64,000 nt of DNA, taken from assembly GCA_014058105.1 (NCBI GenBank), contig JACGCM010000674.1:620001-684000 (forward strand), written 5' to 3'. This document shows, one piece after another, positions 44,994 through 57,392 of this stretch. Numbering within the stretch: position 1 is the first letter of the stretch; each line of letters opens with the position of its first letter. The notes under the pieces are model-generated. The model was not told the origin of the DNA. It worked only from the letters and a program-made list of their open reading frames with translations, and made no database searches. Position numbers and translations under genes: made by a program. Source of the DNA: Kingdonia uniflora. Its lineage: Eukaryota; Streptophyta; Magnoliopsida; Ranunculales; Circaeasteraceae.

Positions 44994-45153
44994 TAAGGTT
45001 AATCCTTATCTCTGTTATTGCAGATCATATGAGGAGTTACTCTTTAGACAGAGTTAGGATCAATTCTTTTCGCATTTCATATTTTATCGTATTCCTTTCC
45101 ATTCCTAATCCTTTCCTATTCGTTCCTGAGTTGTGTTTTTTTGTTCGTAACAT

Positions 45154-46196
45154 ATGGCTAGAGGTAGCAGAGGCAGAGGTCATGCTAGAACCCGTGGGGA
45201 TATCCGAGGAGGTGTTCGCAGGGGTTTGCGCAGTAGAACAGTAGCTGAGGGGCCTGTGATTAGTCAGGAGAGTACGGGGTCTGTTCTGATCCCTCAGACA
45301 GAGCTTATAGTCTCTGAGGCTAGGGTTGGTGTGGGGGTAGTACCAGGGGTTCAACTTCATCAGGGTACCTCACTTACTCTAGTGATTCTAGGGCAGCTAG
45401 GTATTTTACCAGTTCTAGCAGCTTCAGGCGTTTCAGTAGGGATGAGGCAGTTTATGGAGAGTTTGGCCGCATCCTTTCAGCAGGCTAGGAGCCCAGTACA
45501 CTAAGAGCATAGTTACTTAGTGTAACTTCAGAGATACAAGTACCCTACATTTTCCAACACGTTGATTCTTTCAGAGGCCAAAACATGGTTCAGGTCTATA
45601 GAGAAGACCTTAGACGCGATGAAGTGTCCCGACGACCAGCGGGTGATACTTGCTGCTTATCTACTTCAGGGTGAGGCAGATTTTTGGTGGGATATAGCCA
45701 AGAGGATGGTTTTGGAGTCTCCTATTCCTTGGTCATCATTCCAAGAGCCTTTCTTCGCTCAGTACTTCCCGCAGAGCTCCAGAGACGCCTGTATTTCCGA
45801 GTTCTATGCACTTGAGCAAGGTGATATGAGTATTGCCCGATATGATCAGAGGGCCTTCGTCCATTCTTTAGGAGGTTCTTGATCTCTTCCGGTACCAGTA
45901 CTTACAGGGAGGTTTTGTCTAAAGCATTAGCTTTAGAACAAAGCGAGGCAGTGGATCGCAAGTCCAGGGACGCGAGGAACCCAGCGCTACAGGATACAAG
46001 ACCCGATAAGGGCAAGGCGATTAAGATTCAGTACGACAATTTGGGCTCGAAGAGACAGAAATTCGAGAGCACACTAGCGAGAGCTATGGGCGGACAGTAT
46101 TTAGAGAGGGCACAGCTTTCTCATCGCACTTGTTGGAGCTGTGGGGGAATTGGGCATATTAGGAAGCTTTGTCCTAAACCAGACAGAGGTCAGTAG
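45154..46196 (+). pseudogene. gag of chromovirus H, broken
   Basis: ATG at 45154 (MARGSRGRGHARTRGD). A stop at 45502 interrupts the variable N-terminal region. The capsid domain is in the same frame at 45562-45882: KCPDDQRVILAAYLLQGEAD, FWWDIAKRM, WSSFQEPFFAQYFPQSSRDA. A frameshift near 45870 leads to 45879-46196, ending in the zinc knuckle CWSCGGIGHIRKLC (C-X2-C-X4-H-X4-C, 46131-46172), with all four ligands present. This is the nucleic-acid-binding coat protein of the element. Confidence 0.88.
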
Positions 46197-46402
46197 CCGC
46201 TACGACAGTTTTAGGGTCCAGTTGGTTACCAGCTATGTCCGCAGCAGGTTCCTCAGGTTTAGTAGTTTCCACAGAGGCAGTTTCAGGATCCACAGAGTAG
46301 ATAGATAGTTCCAGGACCTCAGGGTGTTCAGAGACCGTATCATCCAGTATAGCAGCAGGGTCAGGTTCAGGGCCGTGGACAGGGCAGAGTGTTTGCAGTA
46401 GG

Positions 46403-49400
46403 GTGGCACGATGCTCGCACCTCTCCACCTGTAGCGGAAGGTACGATCCGTATCTCTTATTCGCCCGCTCATGTCCTTTTTATTCTGGTGCATCGCATTC
46501 ATTCATCGCATCTGCATTTCTCTGCATTATTGGCCTTGGTTCTTCTTTATGGATAGATGAGATTTCCATAGGCACTCCTTTAGATTCTTCGGTATCTATC
46601 TCACATATATGTAGAGAATGCCCAATTGTTATTTGTGGCCGAGTCCTATCAGCAGACCTATTAGTATTACAGATGCAGGAGTTTGATGTTATCCTAGGCA
46701 TGGATTGGCTGTCGATGCATCGGGTTACCTTAGAATGCTTCGAGAAGACGGCTACCTTTAGTATTCCCGGTGAGATGCGATTTGTGTTCTCTAGTTCGAA
46801 ACCTATACAGTCTGAGGTCAGCTTATTAGCTTACTTAGAGTTAGAGTCCTCAGACGTGGAGGTTAGCTCGATTCTGGTGGTTTGCGATTATTCTGACATT
46901 TTCTAGTAGATTCCCGGTCTGCCGCCGACGAGAACGATTGATTTTGGCATATATCTTGTTCCTGGTATAACTCTGATTTCGAAGGCACCGTACCGTATGG
47001 CACCTGTTGAGCTGAAAGAGCTAAAGGATCAGATTTCTGAGTTGATGGATCTGAGATTTATTCGACCGAGTACTTCGCCGTGGGGAGCTCCAGTTTTGTT
47101 CGCAAAGAAGAAAGACGGTTCGATGTGTTTGTGTATTGACTACCGCGAGTTGAACAAAGTCACAATCAAGAACAAATACCCGTTGCCGAGGATCAAGGAC
47201 TTATTTGACTAGCTTCGAGGAGCGCAGTTCTTTTCGAAGATTGATCTCAGATCGGGTTACCACCAGCTGAGGGTCAGGGCAGCTGATGTTTCGAAGACAG
47301 CCTTTCAGACTCGTTATGGACACTATGAGTTTTGGGTGATGCCGTTCGGTCTGACGAATGCGCCAACAGCTTTAATGGATTTGATGAACTGTGTTTTCAG
47401 CCCTTTTCTTGACCGGTTCGTCATTGTGTTCGCCGATGACATTTTGATATATTTAAGGACTAAAGCAGAGCATGAGGGATATTTGACGAACGCTTTACAG
47501 ACTTTACGGGAGAACGCATTATTTGCGAAGTTTGAAAAGTGTGAGTTTTGGCAGCAGGAGGTGAAATTCCATGGACACGTGGTGTCTAAGTATGGAATTG
47601 TAGTAGATCCTTCCAAGGTTGTAGTAGTTGCAAATTGGGCATAGCCGACGAGCGTTACAGAGATTCGCAGCTTTCTAGGTTTGGCGGGCTATTATCGTAG
47701 ATTCATTTAGGAGTTTTCGTGGATTGCAGCTTCTCTGACTCGTTTGACACAGAAGGAGGTTCGGTTTGTTTGGGACGACAGGTGCTCTTCAGCTTTTGCA
47801 GAGTTGAAGAAGAGATTGACGACAACACCAGTTCTGATTATTCCTTCTAGTGGGCAGAGGTATAGAATATACAGTGATGCATCGCTCAGTGGACTTGGTT
47901 GCTTTATGATGTAGGAGGGCAAGGTGGTGGCTTATGCTTCGAGGCAACTTAAGGTACGCGAGAGGAATTATCCTACTCATGACCTCGAGTTGGCAGCAGT
48001 GGTTTATGAGCTAAAGATTTTGAAACACTACCTTTACGGGGAGAGATTCAAGCTCTTTTCTGATCAGAAGAGTTTGTGGTATATTTTCTCTCAGAAGGAG
48101 CTGAACATTAGATAATGCAGGTGGATGGAATTTCTGAAGGACTACGATGTGGATTAGCAGTATCACCCAGGGAGGGCGAACGTGGTGGTCAATGTTTTGA
48201 GCCGTTTGCCTAGAGGATTACTTGCACGTTTGATGATTCGTGAGTGGACGATGCTGAGTGACATTGCGGAGTTTGGGTTAATTTTGAGTTCGCAGACTAC
48301 GGGTGGTCTTATTGTAAATCTGAGAGTTCAGCCGTCTTTGATTTCTTGGATTATAGAGGTGCAGCAGCAGGACGACTGATTACAGTCTTGGGCTTCAGAC
48401 GATACCAGACCTGATTGGATAGTTAGTTCAGATGGCAGCATCAGATACAGGGGCAGATTATGCTTGCCTGATTCCGAGGTACTAAAATGTGAGGTTTTGG
48501 GTGAGGCTCATGGTTCGAGATACACTATTCATCTAGGTAGTACAAAGATGTACCAAGTCCTGAAGAGACATTTTGGGTGGGACAATATGAAGCGCGAGAT
48601 AGCAGTATTGGTTTCCAAATGTCTAACTTGTCAGTAGGTGAAGGCCGAGCATCAGAAACCGGCAGGACAACTTAAACCTTTACCTATTCCGGAGTGGAAG
48701 TAGGAACACGTCACGATGGATTTCATTTTAAGATTACCGCGGACAAAGAAGCAGCATGATTCTATTTGGGTGATTGTGGACCGACTAACCAAATCGACAC
48801 ATTTTATTCCTGTTCGCATGACGTTCACAGTCGATGAGTTGAGCAGAATCTACGTGAGGGAGATCGTTTGGTTACACGGGGTTCTAGTGTCGATAGTGTC
48901 AGATAGAGATGCCAAATTTACCAGTAATTTTTGGCAAAGTTTTAAGCGAGCTATGGATACTAGACTAGATTTTAGTACAGCATTTCACCCTCAGACCGAC
49001 GGTCAGATAGAGCGAGTTAACCAGATCCTTGAGGATATGCTTCGAGCTTGTGTTTTGGACTTCAAGAGCAGCTGGGATGAGTATTTACATTGAGCTGAGT
49101 TTGCGTACAGCAACAGCTTTCAGTCGAGCATCGGGATGGCACCGTACGAGGCTCTATATGGTAGACCATGCAGGTCACCTTTGAGTTGGGCAGAGGTTGG
49201 CGAGCAGAGCTAACTGGGACCTGACTTGGTTTGGGAGACTACTGAGGCAGTTACTACCATCAGGGATCGGTTACGTACAACACAAAGCCGACAAAAGAGT
49301 TACGCCGACATCCGCAGGAGACCTCTAGAGCTTCGGATTGGGGATCATGTTTTGCTGAAGGTTTCACCAATGAGGGGCGTAATGCATTTTAGCAAGAAGG

Positions 49401-49747
49401 GGAAGCTAGCTCCAAAATATATTGGCCCGTTTGAGATTCTTGACAGAGTTAGAGAGTTAGCATACCGTTTGGCGTTGCCATCGTAGCTGAACAGAGTTCA
49501 CAGCGTCTTCCATGTTTCTATACTGAGGAAGTACGAGTAGGACCCTACTCACATGATTTACTGGGAGCCGATAGAGGTTTGGGACGATGCCCCGTATCTT
49601 GAGCATCCAGAGTGTATTTTGGATCGCGAGGAAAAGGTTCTTTGCCGTAAGGTTATTTCGTTTGTGAAAGTCCAGTGGTGTCACCATGGTCCAGAGGAGG
49701 CTACCTGGGAGTTGGAGACTGATGTGAGGAGGCACTATCCACTTTAA
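46403..49747 (+). pseudogene. pol of chromovirus H (PR-RT-RNH-INT-chromodomain)
   Basis: One reading frame throughout, with about 15 in-frame stops. Protease: FYSGASHSFIASAF, catalytic Asp changed to Tyr (46481). [21 protein letters not shown] near 47069, [20 protein letters not shown] near 47240, and FADDILIY with the catalytic Asp pair near 47437. RNase H: YSDASLSGLGCFM near 47870, [20 protein letters not shown] near 47938. Integrase: HHCC region near 48500-48640, catalytic MDFILRLP near 48714, SDRDAKFTSNFW near 48898, and DGQIERVNQILEDML near 48998. The tail at 49370-49747 has LAPKYIGPFEILDRV and a chromodomain-like VKVQWCHHGPEEATWELE, which would target insertion to heterochromatin. Confidence 0.92.
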
Positions 49748-49794
49748 TTCTCAGGATGAGGTATGCGTTAAATTTCGAGGGTGACATTTTTTTT

Positions 49795-49806
49795 AGGGGG
49801 GTAGAT
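49795..49806 (+). other. Polypurine tract of chromovirus H
   Basis: AGGGGGGTAGAT immediately before the 3' LTR start TGTAATGACC. Confidence 0.8.
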
Positions 49807-51776
49807 TGTAATGACCCGTATTTTAGTTATTCCTTTTATTTACTTATATTCCTTTTCTGTAATATTCCTATTCTTTATCTCATCGGTATATCATTCCTTC
49901 ACGTTATGTTCCGCATATACTCTTTCATCAATTATTTATCTATTATGCATCCATTTATTCCTTTCGGTGTTTTAGTTTATTAGATTCCTTTTTGCAGTTT
50001 TGCGGTTCGGAGGTTATTCGGAGGAGGATGGGGGGTTGTGGCCTTGAGAACCCCTAGATGGGTAGGCAGTGATGTTTGTTTGTTGTGTTTGTGTGGTAGT
50101 GGTGGTGTTTCTGGGGTGTCCGGGGTGGTCCGTGGTGTTTCCGGGGTTATTTTTTTGGTGCAGGAGCAATTCTGTTCGAACAGGACCTTTTATGTTCGAA
50201 TTGACCCCTTTCTATTTGAACAGGACTTATCTCTGTTCGAATACACTTTACTCTGTTTGAACAAGATCATTCCTATTCGAACAGAGGCACGTTTTTAGCT
50301 TTTTTTGGGTTTTATTTCCTCTTTCCCTCACTTCCCCTTTCTCTCTCTTTCTCTCTTCTCTCCCTAACCTATTCCCCTCTCCTCCATACTCTAGATCCTA
50401 TCTTCCCCATCGCATCGAGGATTCTTCGCCCTCTTTGTCGCAAGCTTTGCTCCTATCCTCGGTAAGTTTTCCCGATTCCTTTCCAATTCTTTTCCCTAAA
50501 TTTTGGCCGAGTCTGATTTCTAGGGTTTGGGTTTGATGTGGTTTTCATGTATTGATTGGTTGTTTGTTGTTCTTGGTGATTGTGTTAGCTTGTAAGGCGT
50601 TCCGTTGCCGTTTCCGCGGATTTAGTTGGTTTTTCGATTTGGATTTCCGCAGGACTCGGGATTGTTTCGGGGAGAGTTTTATCCCATCATTGCTAAGTCT
50701 TTATACTAGTTTCTGAGTATTGTTTTATAGTGTTAAATTGAACTTAGAGATGCTATGTAATTAACTATAATTTAACCTATGAATTATTCAGTTTATATTG
50801 TTAACCTGTAGTTTAGGCTTGTTTGATTCGGAAGCTCGGTTTATGGTTTGTATAGGACCTGAGCTTAGCTAGTAGGGATTGGGTTGGCGTCCTAGTGGCT
50901 TTTCCCCTGAATGCCCCTTCCAACCTTAAGAGATTGATGTGTTGGATGTAGTGACGGTTTGGTTGCTGTGTCGGCTATGTTTAGTAGGTACAACCGAGTC
51001 TCTGTTCATCCTGAATTGTGTTGCCGTGTGAGCGGCAGCTATGTTGTTTTTCTTATACACTTGTTACATCTTAATAACTTTAATAACATCTTTCAAAACT
51101 TTTTATGATTATTTTTACGAACACTCCGTTTCGGTTAACCTCCGATAGGATCGTAGGAGTCCTAAGAACGGGTAAAAAGATTTGGTGAGATTGGGAATGG
51201 CACTATCATACCTAGTTCAACCACTAAGGAGTGTGAAATGGTATGATGAAGAGTCATGGAGATCCCAACTTATTCCACGGTGAGGTTAAAATTCCTTGAA
51301 ATGATACGGACTATTGCTCCATTGGGTTGATACACCCATTACCACTTTGATCGAGTGCGACCATCTTTAGCTTGGTCGAGCTAAACCAAATTGTACCAGT
51401 GTGTCCCCTTACTGATCTCTTTAGGAACATTAGGCGTTAGAGATTGATAACCCAATATTATGATAGGATCACGCGCACTTTTAAGCATTGAATCATTCCG
51501 CATTAGGGGATATTTATTAGAATATCCCTGCTCATTGCATCATATCACATCGTTGCACCTAGGATAAGTATGGGATTATCCAAGTCATTAGGTCACGCCA
51601 TGGCATTGTATCTTCTCTTATCATAAATTCTTTCTCCTCTTATATTCTTGACTCTAACTCTTTTCCTTATCAATTCCATGTCCTTTTTGATCATTTAGAT
51701 TTTTGCTAGACTGTATTTACCTATTTCTTCATTACATTCATCTTTTCCTCTATTGTCAGTACAGGTTTATTAGTAG
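49807..51776 (+). repeat. 3' LTR of chromovirus H, truncated
   Basis: It matches 42597-44557 from TGTAATGACCCG to CAGGTTTATTAGTAG, with moderate divergence, then stops. The next bases are element E integrase in minus orientation. The missing end corresponds to 44558-44976 of the 5' LTR. The TTCGAA motif cluster is at 50165-50285. Confidence 0.88.
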
Positions 51777-54700
51777 TCTTGCATTCCCAGAGAACACTAA
51801 TTAGTTCGTAGACCCATCATCCTTTCTTATCATTAAGGTATTTACGAGGCCAGACTTAATGCTTTTGTTGATGGCTTCAGCCTGTCCGTTGCCTTGAGGG
51901 TAGTATGGTGTTGAAGTGGAGAGTTGAATTTTGTACTTGTGGAGGAAATTAAGGACTTTACTACTGATGAATTTCTCGCCATTGTCAGGTCATATCATTT
52001 GTGGGCTACCAAATCTGGTGATTATGTACTCCCAATAAAACTTGATTACTTTATTTTCATCGGTTTGACATAGAGGAACTTCTTCGACCTATTTTGTAAA
52101 ATAGTCAGTGGCTACAATGACGAATTTCAATTTCCTAATGCGGGGTGGAAAGGTCCGATGATGTTAAGTTCCCATCGCTTGAATGGCTAGAGGACAGTAC
52201 TAAGTTGAGTGTAGGGCTTTTGATGTCTTGCGTGGGATTTGGCATTTATAGCATTGCCGAACAAATTTTTCACAGTCTTGTCTCATCTTTGGCCAGTATA
52301 TTCCTTGTGTGAACACCCATTGAGCTAACGATCTTCCCGAAACAAGGGCTCCACAGATACCCTCCTGAAGTTCTCTGATTTTGATTTGAGCTTATTTTTA
52401 GAAGATGCATTCAATAAGGGGTCTCCCTCTGGTGATACGATATAAGACTTTATCATGAACTGTGAATTTTTTGCATTTAGCCAAAAGTGATCGGGCTTCC
52501 TCTTTGTTAGTCGGGAGGATATTGGAGTTGAGGTATGCATAGAAAGGCTTTCTCCAGTCTTCGACATCTTCATCTTCTGTAACTGTGATTTGCATTGTTG
52601 ATTGTATATCATGACTTGAATGCTCGATGACTTTGATATTAAAAGATCTTTTTTAACCGTCTCCTAGCATGGCAGCGATATAAGCTAATGCATCGGCATG
52701 GCGATTTTCTTGTCGAGGTAAGTATGAGATCGATGCTTGTTTGAATTTGTTTATTTTTTCATCGACCAGGGCTGCATAATCAATAATATTTCCTGATGTG
52801 CGGAACGTTTTAATATAATGATTCGCAACGAGTAAAGAATCGATGTAAACTATTATTTCTTCCACTCCAAGTGTGAGTACGAGATCGATTCCGTGGAGGA
52901 TACCTTCATATTCACTCTTATTGTTTGTGGCATAAAAGTTTAGTTTAATAGCTTTCTCTATACAATGATTGGAGGGTACTACGAGAATGGTGCCAATCCC
53001 TGATCCTCGTGGCCCAGCTGATCCGTCTATAAAAAATCACCATTCAGTACTTTTAGACCATGTATCTGGTTCTTCAATTGAGTCATCTGTGAAGATTTCT
53101 TTGAGTTCTTTCCAATCGAGGTCCTCGATTGGAAAATTTACCAAAAAATTAGTAACTGCTTATCCCTTGACAGATAACTGGGACTCGAAGGAGATGTCAT
53201 ACTCACCTAGAAAAACCGACCATTGTTGAATTCTTCTAGATTTTTTTTTGGGAGAGTACCAGTTTGAGTGGATACTTCGTTATGATTTTGATGGGATGAA
53301 CTTGGAAGTATGGGCAAAAATTTTGAGAGATGTATACCAAGGCGAGTAGTTATTTTTTATGTTGTTGTATATCTTTTTTTAGCAGGCATGAGAGTCTTGC
53401 TAATGAAGTAGATTGGGTTTTCTACTTCTTCGTCTTCTCGAATAAGTACATAACTAATAGAGTCATCAAGTATGGATAAGTACATTATTAACATTTTTCC
53501 ATCAACTGGAGTACTCATTATAAGAGGATGCCCCAAGTATCGTTTAAGATCTTGGAAAGCCAACTCACAGTCAGGGGTCCAAATGATCTCCTTGTGTTGT
53601 TTTTTGGAAAGTGTAGTAAGATTTCTACAAGGAAGGATGTAAAGAAGTTTGTATCAATCAGATAACTTGGAAATGAATATGTGAAGAGCTGCAATATTGC
53701 CAGTAAATTTTTGGACATCTTTCTTTGTTCTTGGTGATGGTATTATGATAAGTGTCTTGATTTGTGCTGGATCGATTTTAATTCCTCTTTTACTGACTAG
53801 GTGCCCTAAAAATTTGCTAGATGCGACACCAAATTGGCATTTTTCTGGGTTGAATTTCATTTGGTTGGTGCGAAGGATTTTGAAGATGGTTTGGATATTG
53901 CTGGAAAGATCTTCTCATTTTAAGATTTTGAAGATCATATCATCGATGTAGACTTCCATGATTTTGCAAAGATGATATTTAAACATTTCAGTGACAAGAC
54001 GATGGTAACTAGCTCCTGCATTCTTCAACCCGAAAGGAATCACTTTGTAACACCAGAGACCTCTTTCAGTAATGAATGTTGTTTTTACTTGATCTTTAAC
54101 AGCGAGTAGAACTTGATTGTAGCCGAAGGCTGCATCCATAATGGAAAGAAGTTTATGCCCTATGACAGAATCGAGGAGTTTTGGCATCAGTGGGAGAGGA
54201 AAACTATCTTTTATCATGAATTTGTTGGGTTCGGTAAAGTCAACACAAACCTTGATCTTCCCATTCTTCTTTGGGAATGCCACAATGTTAGAAACCCATT
54301 TTGGGTATTTTTCTTCACAGATAAATCATACACGAAGGAGTTTATCAATTTCTTTGTTCATGGCTTCGCAGAGGCGGGGAGTTAAGTTCCATCATTTTTG
54401 TATGACTATTTTGCTGTCCAGAAAAAGGCTCAGTTTGTGGCACGCGATTGATAAATCAATGCCAGTCATATCAAGGAAAGACTATGCAAAGATGTTGACA
54501 TTTTTCTTAAGTAGTTGGATCATGGTTTCTTTCTCGTCGGATGACAGTTGGAGTCGATAAAGGTGTGATGCCCGGGCCCATCGAGTTCAATTAATTTGAC
54601 TATTTTAGTATCATACTGCTCGAATGTGGGGGTGTTTCCTATTCTAGTTGCTATGTTTCGAGGAGTTTTACCATGTGAGAGTTGGTAGTGGTATTCTATC

Positions 54701-55205
54701 ACATACGTGCAACTTCTTGGCTACCTTTGATTTCGTAGACTACGTGATTTGTTTGAAATCTTAATGTTAAATGATATGTAGAAGGTGCTGCTTTGATCGA
54801 ATGTAACCAACTTCGTCGTAAAATTCCCTAATATTTGGACTCAACATCGATGACTTCAAATTTAATGAAAGTAGTTTCTGATTCTGCATGAATTGTCAGG
54901 GAAATCTTTCCTGTGGCTGATTCTTTCAAATCGTTGAAGCCAGTGATTATGGTTGTTGAAGCTTTTACAGAATCTTTGAGTCCCAGAACCTCAATTGCCC
55001 TTATGAACAAAACATCTGTAACACTTCCTGTATAGACAAGAAGCTTATGTAGGTAGTCTTGTCCAACTTTGAGCATAATGACTAGAGGGTCATCATGATG
55101 GTACTTCACATGGCTGGTATCATAGTCCTCAAAGGTAATTTGGTACGGATGTTTTGATTTGCTTGAGCTGGGGAGAAGTTTTGCTGACTTCTCTGTGGAG
55201 GCCAT
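51777..55205 (-). pseudogene. pol of element E (PR-RT-RNH-aRNH-INT)
   Basis: Right to left. Protease (55205-54828): LLVYTGSVTDVLF, Asp to Tyr at 55032-55034, leaving Tyr-Thr-Gly. RT (54300-53650): GKIKVCVDFTEPNKFMIKDS and an intact YIDD at 53950-53939. First RNase H: 53563-53100. Second RNase H: 53040-52650, with the catalytic FIDGSAGPRGSGIG intact and HADALAYIAAM. Integrase (52612-51777): zinc region with a CEKF--QCYKCQ-type Cys pair near 52270, a VATDYFTK catalytic Asp near 52100, PDNGEKF near 51985, and YPQGNGQAEAINKSI near 51880, so all three catalytic acids are recognisable, but with stops and frameshifts. The C-terminus is lost at chromovirus H. Confidence 0.82.
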
Positions 55206-56870
55206 TTTGTAACAAAATGTAATCCGATCGTCTTATTTCCTTTTCTTTTCTTTTTTTAATTTTGATCATGTGAAGGTAGCAAGCTTTCCCTTGGCCCTGA
55301 TTTTGTTCAACGTCTTTGTTCTTTGTCTCATCCTTGAGGAACTTTTGGATGTCGATAAAATAATTATGAAGCCTTCCAGCTAATAGGATGCTATGAAAGA
55401 TTTGAATGAGAGAGTAGCAGTTGTCAGTTTCATGACTATGCACATTATGATACTGACATAGAGGTTTGTTGGGGATATCAGGAATTGTTTGTGCTGCGCG
55501 ATAATTCTCATCTCCCTTTATCGTTGGTAAGATAGCGGAGAAAGCCGTTGTCATTGGGGGCATAACTGGGACGGGTCTGTCGGGTCTTCCGTCCTTTTTC
55601 CTATTGTTGTCATTATTTATGGCGAGTTGTTTGGGTGCTTCGATAGTGGTCAACTTTGGGGGTGGAGATTAAATTATTTCCCGAGAATGGATGGCAGAGG
55701 AGCTTTTCATTTTATATTTCTTGGATCGTTCTTCTCGGACCTTAGACAGAAAGTAAGCTCTTTTCGGACCTTAGAGTCGATATGTAAAGCTAAGGTGAAT
55801 GCTAGAATGACAATTTTTGGATTTGAGTTCCTAATTTTTTGTGTTTCCTGCAAAAAACGATTACAAAAGCTTGCCAGGGTTTCTTTTGTGCCCTGCTCAA
55901 AAAAGAAAAAGGAATCTATAGTGATCTCTGATTCTTTAGCATGAGCACAATTGGACACGAATAGACGCTGCAACTGGCTAAATACGGTGATGGAGCCTTC
56001 TTGGATTGTATAGAACCATCTAAAAGGTTCTTCTTTCAACCTCATGTTGAATAGCCTGCATAGCATGTGGTCGGGTTTGGTGTATAATCCAACTATGGCT
56101 TTGATGTATCAGACGTGGGTGAGCGGGTCAGTGAGGCATGGATATTGAATAAACTTTGGCATATAGAAATTTTTGGAATGGGCATAACTTTGAGATGCGA
56201 GGATATGGGATTTCTTTCGATTCTGTCGAGTGCAGACCTTCGGCCTGGAATATCAGAGTTTATGGCTTGGTTCCTATTATATAGGTTATCCAAGGTAACA
56301 AACTGTGGATGAGAAATTAGTACGGTTGTAACTTACAGATCAAAATCTCTCTGTCCTTCTGGTCCTAATCGGTTCCTGATTGGTCTTCTTTCTGGTGGTG
56401 GGGGAGTTTGATGACGCGTGCGTCAACTTCATTGAGTTTTCGATGCTGAGGATGTAAGTCCAAAGTATCGAGAAGCCCTATCTGGATTTCTAGATCTGGA
56501 CCGAGAAGTTCATAATCAGCCATCCCTTGGCTGATCATCTCTTTAGGTTGTTCTTGATCGATGATCACTCCGGGCTTGTGGAGGTGACCTTTAACTGTAT
56601 GTAAGTGGATCTTGAGTTCTTCTTAATCTCTCCATATCCTTCTGATGTGTCCGACTCTATTGGTCCAAGGCTTTCTTCCTTTCATCTCTTTCCACTTGAA
56701 GAACTTGAGCGTGAATGCGTTGATCTTCCAACCTTTGAGCTTTTTTGGATTCCATTTGTCTCTGAAGCTTGATCACTGCACAGTGTAAGTCGACTATTTG
56801 TGGTATTGGATTGATTTTATGGTCTCTTACTATATTGGAATGGCTTCGGAGATTTATATTTGTCATCAGA
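55129..56870 (-). pseudogene. gag of element E, broken
   Basis: N-terminal coiled-coil-like segment at 56866-56657 (LHCAVIKLQRQMESKKAQRL), a second piece at 56568-56365, then the LYNRNQAINSDIPGRRSALD block at 56293-56093. The capsid motif EEPFRWFYTIQEGSITVFSQ lies within 56066-55707. The basic linker and knuckle region are at 55653-55129 (CQYHNVHSHETDNCYSLIQI). Individual pieces are long but separated by stops or shifts. It is homologous piece by piece to gag of elements A and J. Confidence 0.82.
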
Positions 56871-56909
56871 TTATTTTTAGATCTGGGGTGTTAATGAAAA
56901 GCGTGGCAT

Positions 56910-56927
56910 TTCCCACAGACGACGCCA
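56910..56927 (-). other. Primer binding site of element E
   Basis: Minus-strand TGGCGTCGTCTGTGGGAA two bases inside the LTR edge at 56930. It is the best preserved PBS of the family (compare 1527-1544 and 38996-39013). Confidence 0.75.
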
Positions 56928-56929
56928 AT

Positions 56930-57392
56930 TGTAATGGCGTGTTTTCCAAAAGGATAATCTTCTCCAATACTTTTTGTAAGGATGATGCAATAACAAGCTA
57001 AGAAAAATAAGATTTTACGTAGAAACTAAATAAAAGTTGAGAAAAACCACGACCACGAGGAGGATTTTGATGTTGAATCCAATATGTTGCTAGTTATTAC
57101 AAGTTAAAGAATGATAGTCAAGTAAGGAAGAGGGAATAGTAAAGTTGCGGATTTGAATAACTTATTCTCTGCCTGTATTTATAGTATATACAGGCAGTTT
57201 ACAAAAAGAAAAATAGTTTTATATTTTGGGGGTTGCGGGCGAACTTCGCGGATCTTTAACGACTCTTTCTTGACCAAGCACAATAACTACTTTTTGTAGG
57301 TCGAGGAGTTGTGGTATCTTCTTGAATGCTGTCCATCTTTGACTATGCAGTGCTAACTTATCCTTGTCAAACCTCAAGAATATGCTACTACA
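56930..57392 (-). repeat. 5' LTR of element E (463 bp)
   Basis: On the minus strand TGTAGTAGCATATTC...CGCCATTACA, followed by the PBS. TATA-like TATAAATA on the minus strand at 57183-57176. Same length as the LTR copies at 38418-38880 and 39016-39478. Confidence 0.88.

Larger units (their letters stand above)
42597..51776 (+). mobile_element. Chromovirus (Tekay/Del-like Ty3/gypsy) H
   Basis: 5' LTR, initiator-Met PBS, gag with zinc knuckle, protease, RT, RNase H, integrase, C-terminal chromodomain, PPT, 3' LTR. The long LTRs (about 2.4 kb), the PBS and the chromodomain fit the Tekay/Del chromoviruses. The 3' LTR is truncated at 51776, where element E integrase resumes. Compared with the 5' LTR it lacks about the last 420 bases, so a deletion removed the LTR end and adjoining element E sequence. 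Pol is one frame broken only by stops. Confidence 0.9.
38418..57392 (-). mobile_element. Minus-strand Tat-like element E, interrupted by chromovirus H
   Basis: Read from right to left: 5' LTR (57392-56930), PBS, gag, protease, RT, RNase H, second RNase H, integrase, then the chromovirus insertion (51776-42597), then tandem repeats and plus-strand frames (42596-39600), then a PPT-like region and LTRs at 39478-39016 and 38880-38418. All three LTRs are 463 bp. Flanking bases are GCCCT on the left and GCCCC on the right, compatible with a decayed 5-bp target duplication. Flanks on both sides belong to element F. That the left and right halves are one element is an inference from LTR identity and order. 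Confidence 0.7.
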
